From a virus: a stretch of DNA of 64,000 nt. Numbering within the stretch: position 1 is the first letter of the stretch; every line of letters begins with the position of its first letter. Shown in pieces: positions 44,498 to 57,393 of the stretch. Position numbers and translations under genes: made by a program. A model generated the notes under the pieces. The model saw nothing but the letters and a program-made list of their open reading frames with translations. It was not told where the DNA came from and did not search any database. Location: IMG/VR virus record IMGVR_UViG_3300050343_000089, positions 1 to 64,000 of that record; one strand, given 5' to 3'.

Positions 44498-47400
44498 TCC
44501 TTTTGTAACATTTTTTAATGGGCAGGGTTACGCTAGTAGAAGCTTGGAAGACTTTTGCTGATACCTTAGGGAAAATAAATATGGTGCTTACAGCAGCAAC
44601 TTGGCTGTTGGTGTTAAAGGCTTTATGCAAGCTAGACAGATGATGGCTAAAGGCCAAGATATCTTAGCTAACAAAACCTCTGCTGGTGGAAAATTGCCTG
44701 TTATATATGGAACTCGTAGGGTTGGTGCTCAGATTATATATATGGATGTATCTGCTAATGATTCAAGAGATTTATATGTTGTCTATGCTTTATCAGTTGG
44801 TGAATGTGATGAAATACTAGGTAGGACTATTGAGCTTGATGGCAATCCTTTAACTGACTCTGCAAGATTTAGAGATGGGGGTTATATAGGTTCAGATAAG
44901 ATATCTTCAGGCTCAGGCTCATTAAATACAGTTTCACAAAATGGCACTGGTATTGATGCTGGTGCTGGTCAATTTGGTACAAGTCCTACACAAAAATATA
45001 GATATGTTATGAATCTACATCATGGAGCTGCAACACAAACAGCAGACCCTATGCTTGTAGCTTCTATGCCTAATTGGACTTCAGCACACAAACTAAATGG
45101 TGTTTGTTATATAGCAGCTCATTATGGCTATGATAAAGAAGGTATTTGGAAAGGAGTTCCACAACTAACAGTTCAAGTTAGAGGTAAAAAAGTATTTGAC
45201 CCAAGAGACACAAATCAAACATTTGGAACTGTATCTACTTATGAATATTCAGATAATCCAGCTTTAACCTTCTTAGATTACATAACCAATAATGAATATG
45301 GTAAAGGTTTAACACAATCACAAATAAACATGAGCACATTTACTGCTGCTGCTAATGTTTGTGACACAGAAGTTGACCAACCTTATTTTAATGGTTCAGC
45401 ACAATCTCTTACTTGGTCAGGTAACGCTGGAGATGACTTTATAACTATTGGTGGAACTGACCCCAACACTAACTGGTGGCAAAACAAAGTTGGAGAAATA
45501 GTAGATATTAATGATGCTAATGGGAATCTTATTGTAGATGGCAAAGAAATTAAAGACGTTCAGAGAAATGGGTTCTATGATCAAAATGATGAATATATTG
45601 TTTATATAAATGACACACTAGGCTCAACATATTCTTCACAAACAGGCTCTTCTTTAGTTAAAGTAAAAAGATTTCATTGTAATGGCTATTTAGATGCTAA
45701 TAAGAATGTCATGGATAATGCAAAAGAGCTTCTTGCAAATATGCGTGGTATCTTTCTTTATATAGATGGTAAGTATGAATTATCAATAGAAGACACAGGA
45801 ACATCAACATTTAGTATCAACGATAATCATATAATTGCTGATGCTGGTATATCAGTTGATTATGGCAATAAAGACAAAAAAGCAAATAAAGTTATAGTTG
45901 AATTTTTTAATGCCAATAAAAGATATGAATTAGATACAGCTACAGTTTTACATGATGCAAGTCCTGAATATTATTCAGATGATGGTGATGAGATATTGAA
46001 ATTAAAGCTGAGTTCCCTTATATAAGCGACCCTTACATAGCCTACAACATGGGTAAGGCAATCTTAACTAGAAGTAGAAATCAGACCACTATGCAGTTCT
46101 TAGGAACTCCTGAGATGTATAAATTAAATGTAGGGAGACATAGTAGATTTAACTTATGCAGGTTTAGGATTTTCAGGAAAAGTTTGTAGAGTTGAAGCAT
46201 TAGAATTGCAATCTAATGGTTTGGTTGCAGTTAGTTTAATAGAATACTTTGATGTCTATACATGGGAAGTACCACCTCAAGAACCAGTAGAAGAGTTAGC
46301 TAACCTACCTTCTGCTTATGCAGTTAAAGCTCCAACAGGATTATCATTTACTGATACTGATTCTAGTTCTACAGGTAGACCATTCTTATCTTGGAATGAA
46401 CCAACAGATTTTCCTAACTATCAATATAGAATCAATGTTGTAGATAGTTCTAGCAATCAAGTTATAAACAAAATAGTAGATGTAGAGAATTGTGATCTTA
46501 ACTTTTTGCCTGTTGATACTAATTATGTTGCTAGTGTTAGCTCACTTAATACATTAGGCTCAGAATCATCTCCAGCGACTTTAACCTTTACTATTGGTGA
46601 TGCTCCTACAGCAACTCCTGATATTAAAGATAGTGCAATTGTTACAGATAAAATTAATAATTTAGCTATAACTACAGGAAAAATTGCAGACTTAGCCATA
46701 ACTAATGCAAAGATAGCTAATGCAATTATTGATACAGCAAAAATAGCTGATGCTAGTATCACAACTGCAAAGATAGAAAATTTAGCTGTCACTGATGCAA
46801 AAATTAATTCATTAACAGCAAACAAACTCACAGCAGGAAGTATAGATGCTAGTCAGATTACAGTTACTAATTTAGATGCTGATAATATAAGTGCTGGCAC
46901 TTTAAATGCAAATAGAATACAAATAGATGATGTGACTTTAGATACTGATGGAAGTGGTAATCTAATTATTAAATCAGGTGGTGTAGATACAGAGCAAATA
47001 GCAAATGGTGCTATTACAACAGTTTTAATAAATGATGATGCTATTAGTACAGCTAAGATTATTGATAATGCAGTTACTAATGCTCTTATAGCTACTGATG
47101 CTGTCAATCAAGACAGTATTGCTGCTAATGCTGTTACTGCAACTGAAATTATTGCTGGTGCTATAACCTCATCTAAATTGTCAGCAAGTGCTGTTGTAGC
47201 AGGTAAGATTGCTGCTAATGCGATTGAAGCAGGAACAATTGCTGCTAATGCTGTCACTGCAAACACAATTGATGTAAGTAATCTATCAGCTATATCTGCT
47301 GACATGGGTTCTATTACTGCTGGTAGTTTAAATATTGGATCAGGCAATTTTACTGTTTCCACAGCAGGGGTAATGACTGCAACAGGTGCAACAATATCAG

Positions 47401-48146
47401 GAGCTATAACAGCTACAAGTGGTACATTTACAGGTGATATAGTTGCTAATAATTTAAACATTTCTAGTGCAACTGTTACAGGCACACTTAATGCTAACAA
47501 TATTCAAATAGATGATGTGACTTTAGATACTGATGGAAGTGGTAATCTAATTATTAAATCAGGTGGAGTAGATACAACTCAGATAGCTAGTAACGCTGTT
47601 ACTAATGATAAAGTACAAAGCATATCAGCTACCAAGATAACAACAGATCAATTAGATGCAGCTAGAATTAATGTTGATACTTTAAATGTAAAACATTTTG
47701 CAGATGTATCTGCTGATATTATTTCTCATACAGGTTCAGCAGTTCCTTTATCAACTTTTGCTAGTGCTTTTCAAAGAGGTTCAACAAACTTTACAACCAT
47801 AACATCAACAACAGGAACTTATTTAAGTTCATGTGTAGTAGATGATGTTAGAGATGGTGCTTCATATCAAGCAATTTGGACTGGTGTTTATGGTGACTGT
47901 ACAAATGGTGTTTTAGAATACAGTGTAAATGGTGGCTCTACATATACTCAAGCAGCAGGTGGTATACAAAATGTTACTATGGCAGCAGGAACATTTAGAA
48001 CCTATCTTTTTGCTTATAATGGAACTATCTCAGGACTGCCAACCTCAGGAACAAATGCTAATAAAGTATATTGGAGAGTAAGATGGATAACAAAATTAAG
48101 AAGTACATACCAATCACTTTATGTATTTATAGATAACACTCAATAA
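44490..48146 (+). CDS. J-like tail tip protein with DAKIAN-type repeats (genome B), frameshifted
   Basis: ATG 44490 (MANPFVTFFNGQ) overlaps the previous stop; indels before 44600 and near 46010 and 46134 interrupt it. The middle (474 open residues) is nearly the same as A's tip protein. After the AVKAPTGLSFTDTD module the C-terminus is a long run of short repeats such as ITNAKIANAIIDTAKIADAS and a duplicated block (46919-46995 and 47505-47580). There is no S74 domain. The end is a beta region (DVRDGASYQAIWTGVYGDC). Confidence 0.72.
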
Positions 48147-48147
48147 A

Positions 48148-48525
48148 ATGAAAACAATAATAGAATACACAACATATAACACTGCAACAGGAGAAGTCTT
48201 AGAGAGTGGTGCAACAAATGTGGCATTATCTGAAATACCTTTACAAGAAGGTCAATCAATAATAGAGGGTGTTTATGCAGTTGAAGAATATAAAATTATT
48301 GATGGTGAAGCAGTAGAACAAACTATAGATTTTTGGCAAACAATTAGAATACAAAGAAACGAATTATTAAAAGAATCAGACTGGACTCAAGTAAATGACT
48401 GCCCTTTATCTGATTCCAAAAAACAAGAATGGGCAACATATAGGCAGGAATTAAGGGATTTACCATCTTCACAACAAGCAAGTGATAATATTGCTGATGT
48501 GATATTTCCAACCATCCCTGAATGA
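48148..48525 (+). CDS. Phage tail (fibre) assembly chaperone-like protein, B-specific
   Basis: 125 residues. The C-terminal RIQRNELLKESDWTQVNDCP then KQEWATYRQELRDLPSSQ is the signature of the phage tail assembly chaperone family (Phage_tail_APC). It lies directly before the fibre gene it would serve. Genome A has no such gene and carries an unrelated small protein beside its fibre. Confidence 0.75.
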   Translation: MKTIIEYTTYNTATGEVLESGATNVALSEIPLQEGQSIIEGVYAVEEYKIIDGEAVEQTIDFWQTIRIQRNELLKESDWTQVNDCPLSDSKKQEWATYRQELRDLPSSQQASDNIADVIFPTIPE

Positions 48526-48553
48526 TTTAAGATATATAAAATAGGATTTTATT

Positions 48554-51500
48554 ATGGCACAACACGATTACAACATAGCAAACCAATCAGGTGCAGACTT
48601 TAGGGCAGATTTAAACAATGCTCTTTTAGCTATTGCAACTGTTAATAGCGGTTCAACAGAACCATCAACTACATTTGCTCATCAATTATGGGTAGATACA
48701 TCTAGCAGTGTATTAAAGATCAGAAATGCTGCTGATAATGCTTGGATTACTACAGGTGTTAGTATTACTGCATCTAATACATTTACAGGCGATTTAACAG
48801 GTAATGTTACTGGTAACTTAACAGGTAATGTTACAGGTAATGTTACTGGAGACTTAACAGGTAATGCAGATTCTGCTGATATATTAACTACAGCTAGAAC
48901 CATATCTTTATCAGGTGATGTAGTAGGTTCAGTATCTTTTGATGGTAGTACTAATGTTGATATAGATACAGTAGTGCAAATCAATTCAATAACATTAGGA
49001 ACTGATACAACTGGTGATTATGTTGAATCTATGTCAGGTGGTACTGGCGTAACAGTAACAGGTGGAACTGGAGAAGGTTCTACTCCTAGTATTGCTATAG
49101 GACAAGCTGTAGCTACAACTGATGATGTTACATTTAATACTGTTACTGCAACTGATGAATTTATTGGAGACATTGATGGGTCTGTTAGATTTACAGCAAA
49201 AGCAGATGAAGCACTTTCTAAGGGAGATATTATTTATGTATCAGGAGTATCAGGAAACACTCCAACAGTAGGCAAAGCAAAAGCTGATGATGCTTCTAAA
49301 ATGCCTGCATTTGGTATAGCTGCTGAAGATGCTAATGCTAATACTAATTTGCAAATAGTTACACTGGGTAACTTAATTAATGTTGATACTTCAAATGAAT
49401 CAGTTGGTGAAATACTTTATGTATCTACAACAGCAGGTGAATATTCCACAACAGCTCCAACTGGAGAATCATCACAAATACAAAACATAGGTAAGGTGTT
49501 AAGAAGTCATGCTGTTAATGGTTCTATTAAAGTAGGTGGTGCTGGAAGAAGTAACGCTACTCCTAACTTAGATAATGGCAAGATATTTATAGGTAATGGT
49601 TCTAATCAATCAACTACTGCAACTTTAGATACTTCTATTGTTGTTGAAAATACTAACCTTTACTATACAACTGCTAGAGCAAATACAGATTTTGATTCAA
49701 GACTAGCTACTAAAGATACTGGAGACTTAACTGAAGGTAGCAATTTATATTACACAACAGCTAGGGTTAATACAGATTTTGATACTAGGTTAGCTACTAA
49801 AGATACAGGTGACTTATCTGAAGGCTCTAATCTTTACTATACAGATGCAAGAGTAAATTCTGCATTTGATACTAGACTAGCCACTAAAGATACAGATGAT
49901 GTATCAGAAGGAACTACTAACCTTTATTATACAACATCAAGAACAAATACAGATTTTGATACTAGACTTGGAACTAAATCTACAAGTGATTTAGCAGAAG
50001 GTACTAATTTATATTACACATCAGCTAGATTTGATTCTGCTTTTACATCTAAAGATACAGATGATTTAAGTGAAGGAACTACTAATCTATATTACACAAC
50101 TACTAGATTTGATTCTGCTTTTGGTAATAAGACAACTGCTGATTTAACTGAAAACACAAATTTATACTATACAGATACAAGAGCAAATTCAGCTATAGAT
50201 GCAAGAGTAACTAAAGCATTTGTTGATGCTCTTAGGAATACAAGCAACAAGTGTTGCTGCCAATTCAGTAACACTTGGAATGACACTACAGGTAATTATA
50301 TTCAAACTATTACAGGAACTGCTAATAAGATCACTGTATCAGGAAGTGGTAGTGAATCAGCAGACGTAACATTATCATTACCTGATGATGTGCAAATTGC
50401 TGATAGCTTAACAGTAGCAGGTAATTTAACTGTTAATGGCACTCTAACGTCTTTAGACACAACCAATTTAGATATAGAAGATAACCTATTCCAACTTAAT
50501 GCAGGTCTTACAGGAAGTCCTGTTAATGACTCAGGTATGCTTATTAATAGAGGTACTTCTGATAATAGTATCTTTATGTGGGATGAATCAGTTGATAAAT
50601 TTACAATGGGTCTTACTACAGCAGATGGCAGTGCTACAGGAAACATAACACTTAACTCACTAGGAACTTTAGTGGTTAATGTTGAGGGTAACTTAACAGG
50701 TAATGTTACTGGAACTGTCTCTAGCCTATCCAACCATGATACTGATGATCTAACTGAAGGCAGTAACCTTTACTATACTCAAGCAAGATTTGATTCAGCC
50801 TTTACTGCTAAGTCTACAAGTGATTTATCAGAGGGTACTAATCTTTATTATACTGATGCTAGATTTGATACAAGACTAGCAAGTAAAGATACTGATGATG
50901 TATCTGAAGGCACTAGCAATCTTTACTATACTTCTACAAGATTTGATTCTGCATTTGGTGGCAAGTCTACAAGTGATCTATCAGAAGGTACTAATTTATA
51001 TTATACAAGTGCAAGAGCTAACACTGATTTTGATACAAGACTTGCAACAAAAGACACTGGCAATTTATCAGAAGGACCTTTATTACACTGATTCTAGAAG
51101 ATGCTAGAATCTACAAACAGGAGCTAACTTAGACTTATTACACTGATGCTTTATTACAGAGCTAGAGTACAAGCTGTTTCTATTAACAATGTTGTAGAAG
51201 ATACAACTCCACAATTAGGTGGGAATTTAGATTTAAATTCAAGCGATATAACAGGTACTGGTGATATTAATATTACAGGTACTATTACTTCTTCAGGAAA
51301 CATCACAGGTACATTAGCTACAGCAGCTCAACCTAATATTACAAGTCTTGGAACTCTGACAGCTCTTACTGGTGGTACAGGAGATTTAAACTGGGATAGT
51401 GGAACTTTATTTGTAGATTCTTCTGCAAATGTTGTTGGCATAGGAGAAACTTCGCCTCAAGCTGGTTTAGAGTTAGCTTCTACTGCAAAAGGTATTTTTA

Positions 51501-54019
51501 CATCAGGTGATGTTTATCCATATCCAACTGGTAATGCTTATATAAAAGTCAAAGGAACTAATGCAGAGCATAATTGGATTGGTATAACTGGTGGCTATGA
51601 ACAATCATCAGGTTCGGCTAATTTAATGCTACAACCAAATTTTAGACTTACAAATGAACAAGCAGGAAATTATATAGGCTCTGAAGCACAATCAATTACT
51701 ACTGCTGATATAACTTTTGGTAAATTAGTAGGTGGTTCATCTACTTCAACCAATGCTACAAAATCTGAGTTTATGAGAATAGACTCTAATGGTAATTTAT
51801 TAGTTGGTACTACTTCTACAAATGGAGCAGTTTCAGGTGGTCGTATATTTAGTAATGGTCGTTTAGTTACTACAGTCAGTGGTCAAGCTCATTATTTTAA
51901 TCGCTTATCATCAGATGGCGATATAGTTAGTTTTTACAAAGACAGCTCAGCAGTTGGAAGTATTGGTGTTGATGCATCAAATAATATGTATTTTGAATCT
52001 ACTGCTTCTTCGCATACAGGATTAACCTTCCCTGATAATGCAATAGTTCCGAGAAAAGATGGAAGTAACAGCGATGCAGGTGTAGATTTAGGTGCTTCAG
52101 GTGTAAGATTTAAAGATCTCTACCTTTCAGGTACAGTACATGCTGTAAAAGCTGATATAGATATTTCAACTGATGCTAGATTAACAATTAATGATATTAT
52201 TAGTGAAGTAGGTGATGGTAATGTAGCTTTACAAGCACAAAATTCTGCTGGTTCAGCTTTGAAGCCAATGGGTTTTAGAGCAGAAGATATAAGATTTGCT
52301 ACAGGCTCATCAGAACGCCTTAGAATAGACTCATCAGGAGATTTAAATATAGTCAATACTGGGCAAGCAAGTCTTAATTATACTACTGATGGCTCTCTTG
52401 ATTATGCAAGAATTACAGGTGGAAAATCAGGTTCAGGTGTAGGAGATTTAAGATTCTTTACATACTCAGGTGGTATGGCAGAACGCCTTAGAATAGACTC
52501 ATCAGGCAATGTTGGAATTGGAACTGCTAGTCCTGCACGATTACTTGAGGTTAGTGGTAATGGTGGAAAGTCAAGATTTACAAGAAGTGGTAGTGCTGGA
52601 ACTACTATGGAGTTTTATGCAGGTGGTTCACAATCGGGTGGTATACAAGTTCAATCTACAGGTCTTGGTATAGGTGGTGGTGCAGGTGAAAATCATGTTT
52701 TCATAGACACTTCAGGAAATGTTGGAATTGGAGAAACCTCTCCTGATGGAGAACTTCATGTTAAAGGAACAGGTGGTGGAAATGGTGATATCTATGTTGA
52801 AAGAACATCAGGTGCAAAAATACACTTACAAGCACAGTCGGCTACAGGCATAATTGGCACAAAATCAAACCACGACTTAGCGTTTAAAACTAACGATACA
52901 CAACGCATGAAAATAGACACATCAGGCAACTTGTTGGTGGGTACTACTGTAGCTAATCCAGCAGGTGCTAACTCTGTGGGTGTTGCTATTTCTTCTGGTT
53001 CATATGGTGGATTCATTGGTGTGACAAGAGATGGAAATACTCCTGTTGAAATTAATCGTAAGACTTCAGACGGAACTCTTATTACTTTCCGTAAAGACAG
53101 CTCAGCAGTTGGAAGTATTGGTACTGATGGCGGCTCTCTTGTAATTGGTGGTGGAGATGTTGGGATTGGGTTCTATCAAGGTTCTGATGCCCTTGTTCCA
53201 ATAAATGGAGGAACAAGAGCTGTTAGAGATTCAGCAATTGACTTAGGTATGAGCGATGCGAAGTACAAAAACCTCTACCTTTCAAATACTATAGGTAATG
53301 GTGCAGGAGAAGAAATAACCTTTAATAATGCACAAGATTATTTACGTTTTGACACAAGTGGTTCAGAAGCCATGAGAATAGATGCTTCAGGCAACTTGTT
53401 GGTGGGTACTACTTCTGCTTATGGTTCATCAGGAGTTACACTAGATAATGATGGTGTTGTGTACTCAAAAAGAAGTGGGGGAATTGGACTCTACGTTGAC
53501 AGAGAAACCAGTGATGGTGCGTTAGCAGAGTTTAGAAAAGATGGCTCATCAGTTGGAAATATTAATGTTGAAGGAGGAGAATTAGCTATTGGTCGCACTA
53601 CTGCAGGATTACAGTTTTTAGGTAGTGAAGCAAGAATTAGACCATTTAACATATCTACTAATGCCGCAACAGACAATACTATAGATTTAGGTCGTTCTAA
53701 TACAAGATTTAATGATATCTACGCTACCAACGGAACTATACAAACTTCAGACAGAAACGAAAAACAAGACATAGAAGCTCTTAACAGATGCAGAGCAACT
53801 AGAGTTGCTGTTGCATGCTAAAGGACTGATTAAGAAGAGTTCAGATGGAAGTCTGCTGTTGAAGAAAAAGGCGATGATGCTAGATTACCCACTTTGGTGT
53901 CATAGCTCAAGACTTACAAGATGCGTTTACTGCTGAAGGCCTTAGATGCAGGTGATTATGCTATGTTTATTAGCGACACTTGGTGGGAAGCATATAATTT
54001 AATTTTACTAAACTTATAG
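48554..54019 (+). CDS. Giant fused tail fibre: NLYYT repeats + GIGTSSP repeats + S74 chaperone, frameshifted
   Basis: MAQHDYNIANQSGADFRADL leads into LTGNVTGNLTGNVTGN repeats, then about a dozen DTDDLSEGTNLYYT repeats. Indels near 50235-50280 and 51078-51150 interrupt it. The distal part has SGNVGIGTASP and RKDSSAVGSIGTDGG repeats. The end carries an S74 domain (SDRNEKQDIEAL, then HFGVIAQDLQDAF and FISDTWWEAYN) in broken frames after 53785. In genome A the same material is split between two genes. The stop at 54017..54019 is the one in frame with ISDTWWE. Confidence 0.65.
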
Positions 54020-54028
54020 GAGAGAATA

Positions 54029-54295
54029 ATGAGTAATGAAGAAAATAATATGGAAAACCAAGACCCAGTAATAATCACATTTAATGATGTTGAATATAGA
54101 CAGGCAGATTTAAACGAAGAGCAAATGACTCTTGCTGCTAAATTAAATGTTGCTGGTAAAAAATTAGCTAGACTACAAGAGGATTATGATGATTATGTCA
54201 TAACGAATGAATACAAGAATATTTGTATTGAATCGTTTGATAGAGCTATCAACCCTAAAGATGTAGAAGAAGCTGAGGTTGTAGAGGAAGAATAA
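54029..54295 (+). CDS. Small acidic conserved phage protein (genome B)
   Basis: 88 residues, two longer than A's through an extended acidic tail (KDVEEAEVVEEE). Ribosome site TATAGGAGAGAATA and upstream TATAATTTAATTTTA conserved. Confidence 0.62.
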   Translation: MSNEENNMENQDPVIITFNDVEYRQADLNEEQMTLAAKLNVAGKKLARLQEDYDDYVITNEYKNICIESFDRAINPKDVEEAEVVEEE

Positions 54296-54531
54296 TGCCT
54301 AGAGTCACCGCACAAGATATCGGAGTTGAATTAGAAAAACACGAAATCCAATGCGGTGAAAGATGGACTCAAAATTGGAATAGACTTAAAAAAATAGAAG
54401 AGCAAGTTAAAGATTTAGATGGTAAAACCGAAGCTAAACTCAACAAAATTGACTGGTCTATTAAAGGTGGTTTGGGTGCAGTGATATTAATACTATTAAG
54501 TGGCATTCTTACCTTGATTATTAAATTATGA
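54295..54531 (+). CDS. Small coiled-coil protein with C-terminal membrane segment, intact (genome B)
   Basis: 78 residues: helical KHEIQCGERWTQNWNRLKKI, heptad-like EEQVKDLDGKTEAKL, then the membrane segment GGLGAVILILLSGILTLIIK. The intact copy shows the A version is damaged by compensating indels. Probably a lysis accessory. Confidence 0.6.
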   Translation: MPRVTAQDIGVELEKHEIQCGERWTQNWNRLKKIEEQVKDLDGKTEAKLNKIDWSIKGGLGAVILILLSGILTLIIKL

Positions 54532-54919
54532 TAGATAAACTAATCCAACCAGTCAGTGACATTTTAGATAAATTTGTTGTTGATAAAGATTTAAAAACAA
54601 AACTATCTCATGAACTACAAAAAGAACTTATATCTTTGGATAAAGCACAAATTGCTAAACAAATTCTGAAGAAGCCAAAAACAGGAACTGGTTTGTATCA
54701 GGAGCAAGGCCATCAATTTTATGGATTTGCTCATTTAGTTTGGCTGTACATTATTGTGTATTGCCTATCGCAACTTGGATAGCTGTTGCCAATGGAGTTG
54801 ATTTAAAACTTGAAGCTCTTGAGTTTGATTTTTCACAACTTACTACAATCCTTCTGTCCCTTCTTGGGATGTCATCACTTAGAACCTTTGAGAAAACAAA
54901 AGGCGTACACACAAAATAA
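54528..54919 (+). CDS. Holin, 3TM family (genome B), frameshifted
   Basis: The first 40 residues match A. Afterwards the sequence is a different allele broken by indels (near 54650-54680 and 54715-54780); corrected reading gives a FVSG-like segment, AVHYCVLPIATWIAVANGVD and FDFSQLTTILLSLLGMSSLR. The three membrane segments are kept in type. Confidence 0.65.
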
Positions 54920-54920
54920 T

Positions 54921-55369
54921 ATGGATAAAATAAAAGAAATGTTGGTCAAGCATGAAGGCTTATCGGTTTGTCATGTTTATGAAATGTCTTGCAAATCCGT
55001 ATAAAAACAATAGGCGTAGGGCGTTGCTTAGACAAGAATGGCATATCAGAAGATGAAGCTATGTATCTACTTGATAATGATATTAAAAGAGTCATAGAAA
55101 GCCTGGACAAGCACTGGCATGTTTGGAGAAGTTTCCCTGAACTTGCACAAATGGTTTGTGTTGATTGCACCTTTCAAATGGGCATAACAGGATGGATGGC
55201 TTTTAGACATACAAGAGCACTTATGGAAATGGAGTGTTGGATAGAAGCATCAGAGGAAATACTTAGAAGCAAATATGCAAATCAGACCCCCAATAGAGCA
55301 GCTTATAATTCAAGACAGTTAGCCTTATGTCAAAATGCCAAGAAAAACATCAGATCAACATCAGGCTAA
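54921..55369 (+). CDS. Endolysin, T4-type lysozyme (genome B), frameshift in active-site loop
   Basis: MDKIKEMLVKHEGL retains the catalytic Glu. The following loop (CATGTTTATGAAATGTCTTGC) is read through two frames before GVGRCLDKNGISEDEAMYLL resumes and matches A to the end. The middle Asp/Cys position cannot be assigned until the loop is resolved. Confidence 0.75.
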
Positions 55370-55781
55370 TTCAAGACTAGGTGCTTTGGGTGAATCCTTA
55401 GTACAAACATTCCTTTTGGAATATGCAGACTTCTGCTTTCCAACCCAAGAAAAACATCCAGCAGATTTAATCGTAGAGTTTGGCAACGCTATATATACAG
55501 TTCAAGTTAAAAGTAGAAGAGCTACTAAAGAAAAGAAGTTTGTCTTTGCTGCTGAGAACTCAAGATCAATGTCTGATACTTACAAGAACTATACTTGCGA
55601 TATTCTAGCCTTTGTATTCTTCTTTGATGGTCAAAAGAGAATCATGTTTAAATCTAATACATCCTCACAAAACTACTTTACCTTTGATAAAAAGATTATC
55701 ACTGACACTATGGAATTAGATTCACTTCAAGAATCTCTTGATACCCTAAGCTCAGTTCCTGTTCTTAACCCTATAATATAA
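55335..55781 (+). CDS. PD-(D/E)XK nuclease-like protein (genome B)
   Basis: Protein identical to 21454..21900; only a few silent changes at the 3' end. This marks the start of the block where A and B are nearly the same. Confidence 0.68.
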   Translation: MPRKTSDQHQANSRLGALGESLVQTFLLEYADFCFPTQEKHPADLIVEFGNAIYTVQVKSRRATKEKKFVFAAENSRSMSDTYKNYTCDILAFVFFFDGQKRIMFKSNTSSQNYFTFDKKIITDTMELDSLQESLDTLSSVPVLNPII

Positions 55782-55784
55782 TCC

Positions 55785-55820
55785 TTGCTTATTATATAAA
55801 TATGATTTAATATATTTATA
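55785..55820 (+). promoter_or_regulatory. Rightward replication promoter with inverted half-sites (genome B)
   Basis: TTGCTT, 17 bases, TAATAT and the TATAAATAT / ATATTTATA pair, base for base as at 21904..21939. Confidence 0.5.
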
Positions 55821-55840
55821 TTAATTAGAGAGGAGTTAAT

Positions 55841-55930
55841 ATGACACATGAACTTATGATGAGACTAGCACTACTAGGAATGATAGTGTGCTTATGGTTA
55901 ATTTACTTATTACAAAAAGGGGGTATGTAA
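55841..55930 (+). CDS. 29-residue membrane protein (genome B)
   Basis: Identical to the peptide at 21960..22049, with the same GAGAGGAG ribosome site. Confidence 0.6.
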   Translation: MTHELMMRLALLGMIVCLWLIYLLQKGGM

Positions 55931-56109
55931 TGGATATACATTTACACGAAGTTGGCAAGGTCAGACCATTGATCTTAACTAAAAGGCAAATAAGGGGTTA
56001 CTACAAAGACTACCTTACTGGCGAGAACAAAGTGCAAACAGCAAATGAAGAATATGTTGTTAGAGACTCTTTGACAGAAATTGCATATTTAATGGGTGAG
56101 CAAAGATGA
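55930..56109 (+). CDS. Small 59-residue early protein (genome B)
   Basis: Identical protein to 22049..22228; start chosen by TAATG overlap. Confidence 0.55.
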   Translation: MDIHLHEVGKVRPLILTKRQIRGYYKDYLTGENKVQTANEEYVVRDSLTEIAYLMGEQR

Positions 56110-56939
56110 AAATAGAATCACTAAAGAACTTTGTATCAGAGCAAAAAGGTCAAGCACTTATCTATAAAGACATACCTAATGAGGATTATCATGCAGGTGT
56201 AGGTATAAGCAGTAGTTATATTAGAAGATTTGGTCAGTCACAATTACATGCTGTAGAGCATAAACAAGAAAGCACACCAGCACTAAAGTTTGGAACAGCA
56301 GCACACTCTTTGATTGTAGAAGGCAGAGAGGCTTTTGATAAAGAAGTAAAGGTTGTTAGTGGCTCTCCATATACAAAAGCCTACAAAGAAGAGAAGGCTG
56401 ATTATGAAGATCAAGGCTATATAGTATTAAAAGAAGCAGAATTAGAACTACTAGAAAGCATGAAGGCAAATATGATTTACGAAGGTAATGCCTACTTAAA
56501 TGCTAAAGGCAAAGTTGCAGAAGCAAGTATCTACTGGTATGAAGATGACATTCTTTGTAAGTGTAGACCTGATTTATTGTGCCCACCTTTAAGTGAACCT
56601 AATTCAGACAGCAAGATAATTATAGTAGATTACAAGACTACTATATCTTGCGAACCTTATGCCTTTAATAAATCAGTCAGCAAGTATGGGTATGACATGC
56701 AGGCCGCATGGTATAGAAGAGGTTTAGAGTCAGCAGGATATAGCGTAGATGGTTTTGTATTTATAGCTCAGGAGAAAGTTCATCCTTATGCTTCTAAGGT
56801 GTTTAGAATAACTAAAGAGCAAATGGATTATGCCTGGAAAATAATGGATAGATATTTAGAAGAGTACAAAGAGTATCAACAAGGTAAGCCTCTAAGTATC
56901 TATAACAGTCCTAATATTGTTGATTTGGTTTTTGAGTAA
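56106..56939 (+). CDS. RecE-like PD-(D/E)XK exonuclease (genome B)
   Basis: 277 residues with all catalytic positions as in A (E139, D156, D175, K177). Differences are NFVSEQKGQ near the start, one Arg to Ser (SVSKYGYD) and EQMDYAWKIMDRY near the end. Confidence 0.8.
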   Translation: MKIESLKNFVSEQKGQALIYKDIPNEDYHAGVGISSSYIRRFGQSQLHAVEHKQESTPALKFGTAAHSLIVEGREAFDKEVKVVSGSPYTKAYKEEKADYEDQGYIVLKEAELELLESMKANMIYEGNAYLNAKGKVAEASIYWYEDDILCKCRPDLLCPPLSEPNSDSKIIIVDYKTTISCEPYAFNKSVSKYGYDMQAAWYRRGLESAGYSVDGFVFIAQEKVHPYASKVFRITKEQMDYAWKIMDRYLEEYKEYQQGKPLSIYNSPNIVDLVFE

Positions 56940-56952
56940 GGGCAAATAGATA

Positions 56953-57057
56953 ATGAGAGTATTTAGATTTATGGAGAGTTTATCAATTGCCCTTAACAAG
57001 ATTATAGGACATGAAACGGATATAAACACAAAAGAAGTGGTAAAAATCTTAAATTAA
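56953..57057 (+). CDS. Possible 34-residue peptide (genome B)
   Basis: Same sequence as 23072..23176; poor ribosome site. Confidence 0.35.
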   Translation: MRVFRFMESLSIALNKIIGHETDINTKEVVKILN

Positions 57058-57083
57058 TATTAATATAAAAAAGGAGAGTTTGA

Positions 57084-57242
57084 ATGGATGAGAAGACAAA
57101 AAAAGCACTATGGATATCTGAGGACTTGCATAAAGAGATCAAGATATTCGCAATACAAAACAACATGACTATTGAGTCTGCTTCGCAGATGGTTTTAAAA
57201 CTAGGAATGTGCTCATATAAGGATAGCAATGGGTCAAAATAG
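57084..57242 (+). CDS. Small ribbon-helix-helix-like protein (genome B)
   Basis: Same 52-residue protein as 23203..23361 with silent changes; AAGGAGAG ribosome site. Confidence 0.6.
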   Translation: MDEKTKKALWISEDLHKEIKIFAIQNNMTIESASQMVLKLGMCSYKDSNGSK

Positions 57243-57393
57243 CAAAGCAGTAGCTAAGAGAAGAGAAGAGTTAAAGACTGAAAAGTTAGATAAGCAGATT
57301 GCTTATTACTATTTCCAAAAGGGAGCTGGTAGTCATTACAGAGAAATACAATACCAAAGTGGAAGGGTTGTAAGGACTGATTTCAATGCTTGA
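57229..57393 (+). CDS. Small basic 54-residue protein (genome B)
   Basis: Same protein as 23348..23512. Confidence 0.5.
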   Translation: MGQNSKAVAKRREELKTEKLDKQIAYYYFQKGAGSHYREIQYQSGRVVRTDFNA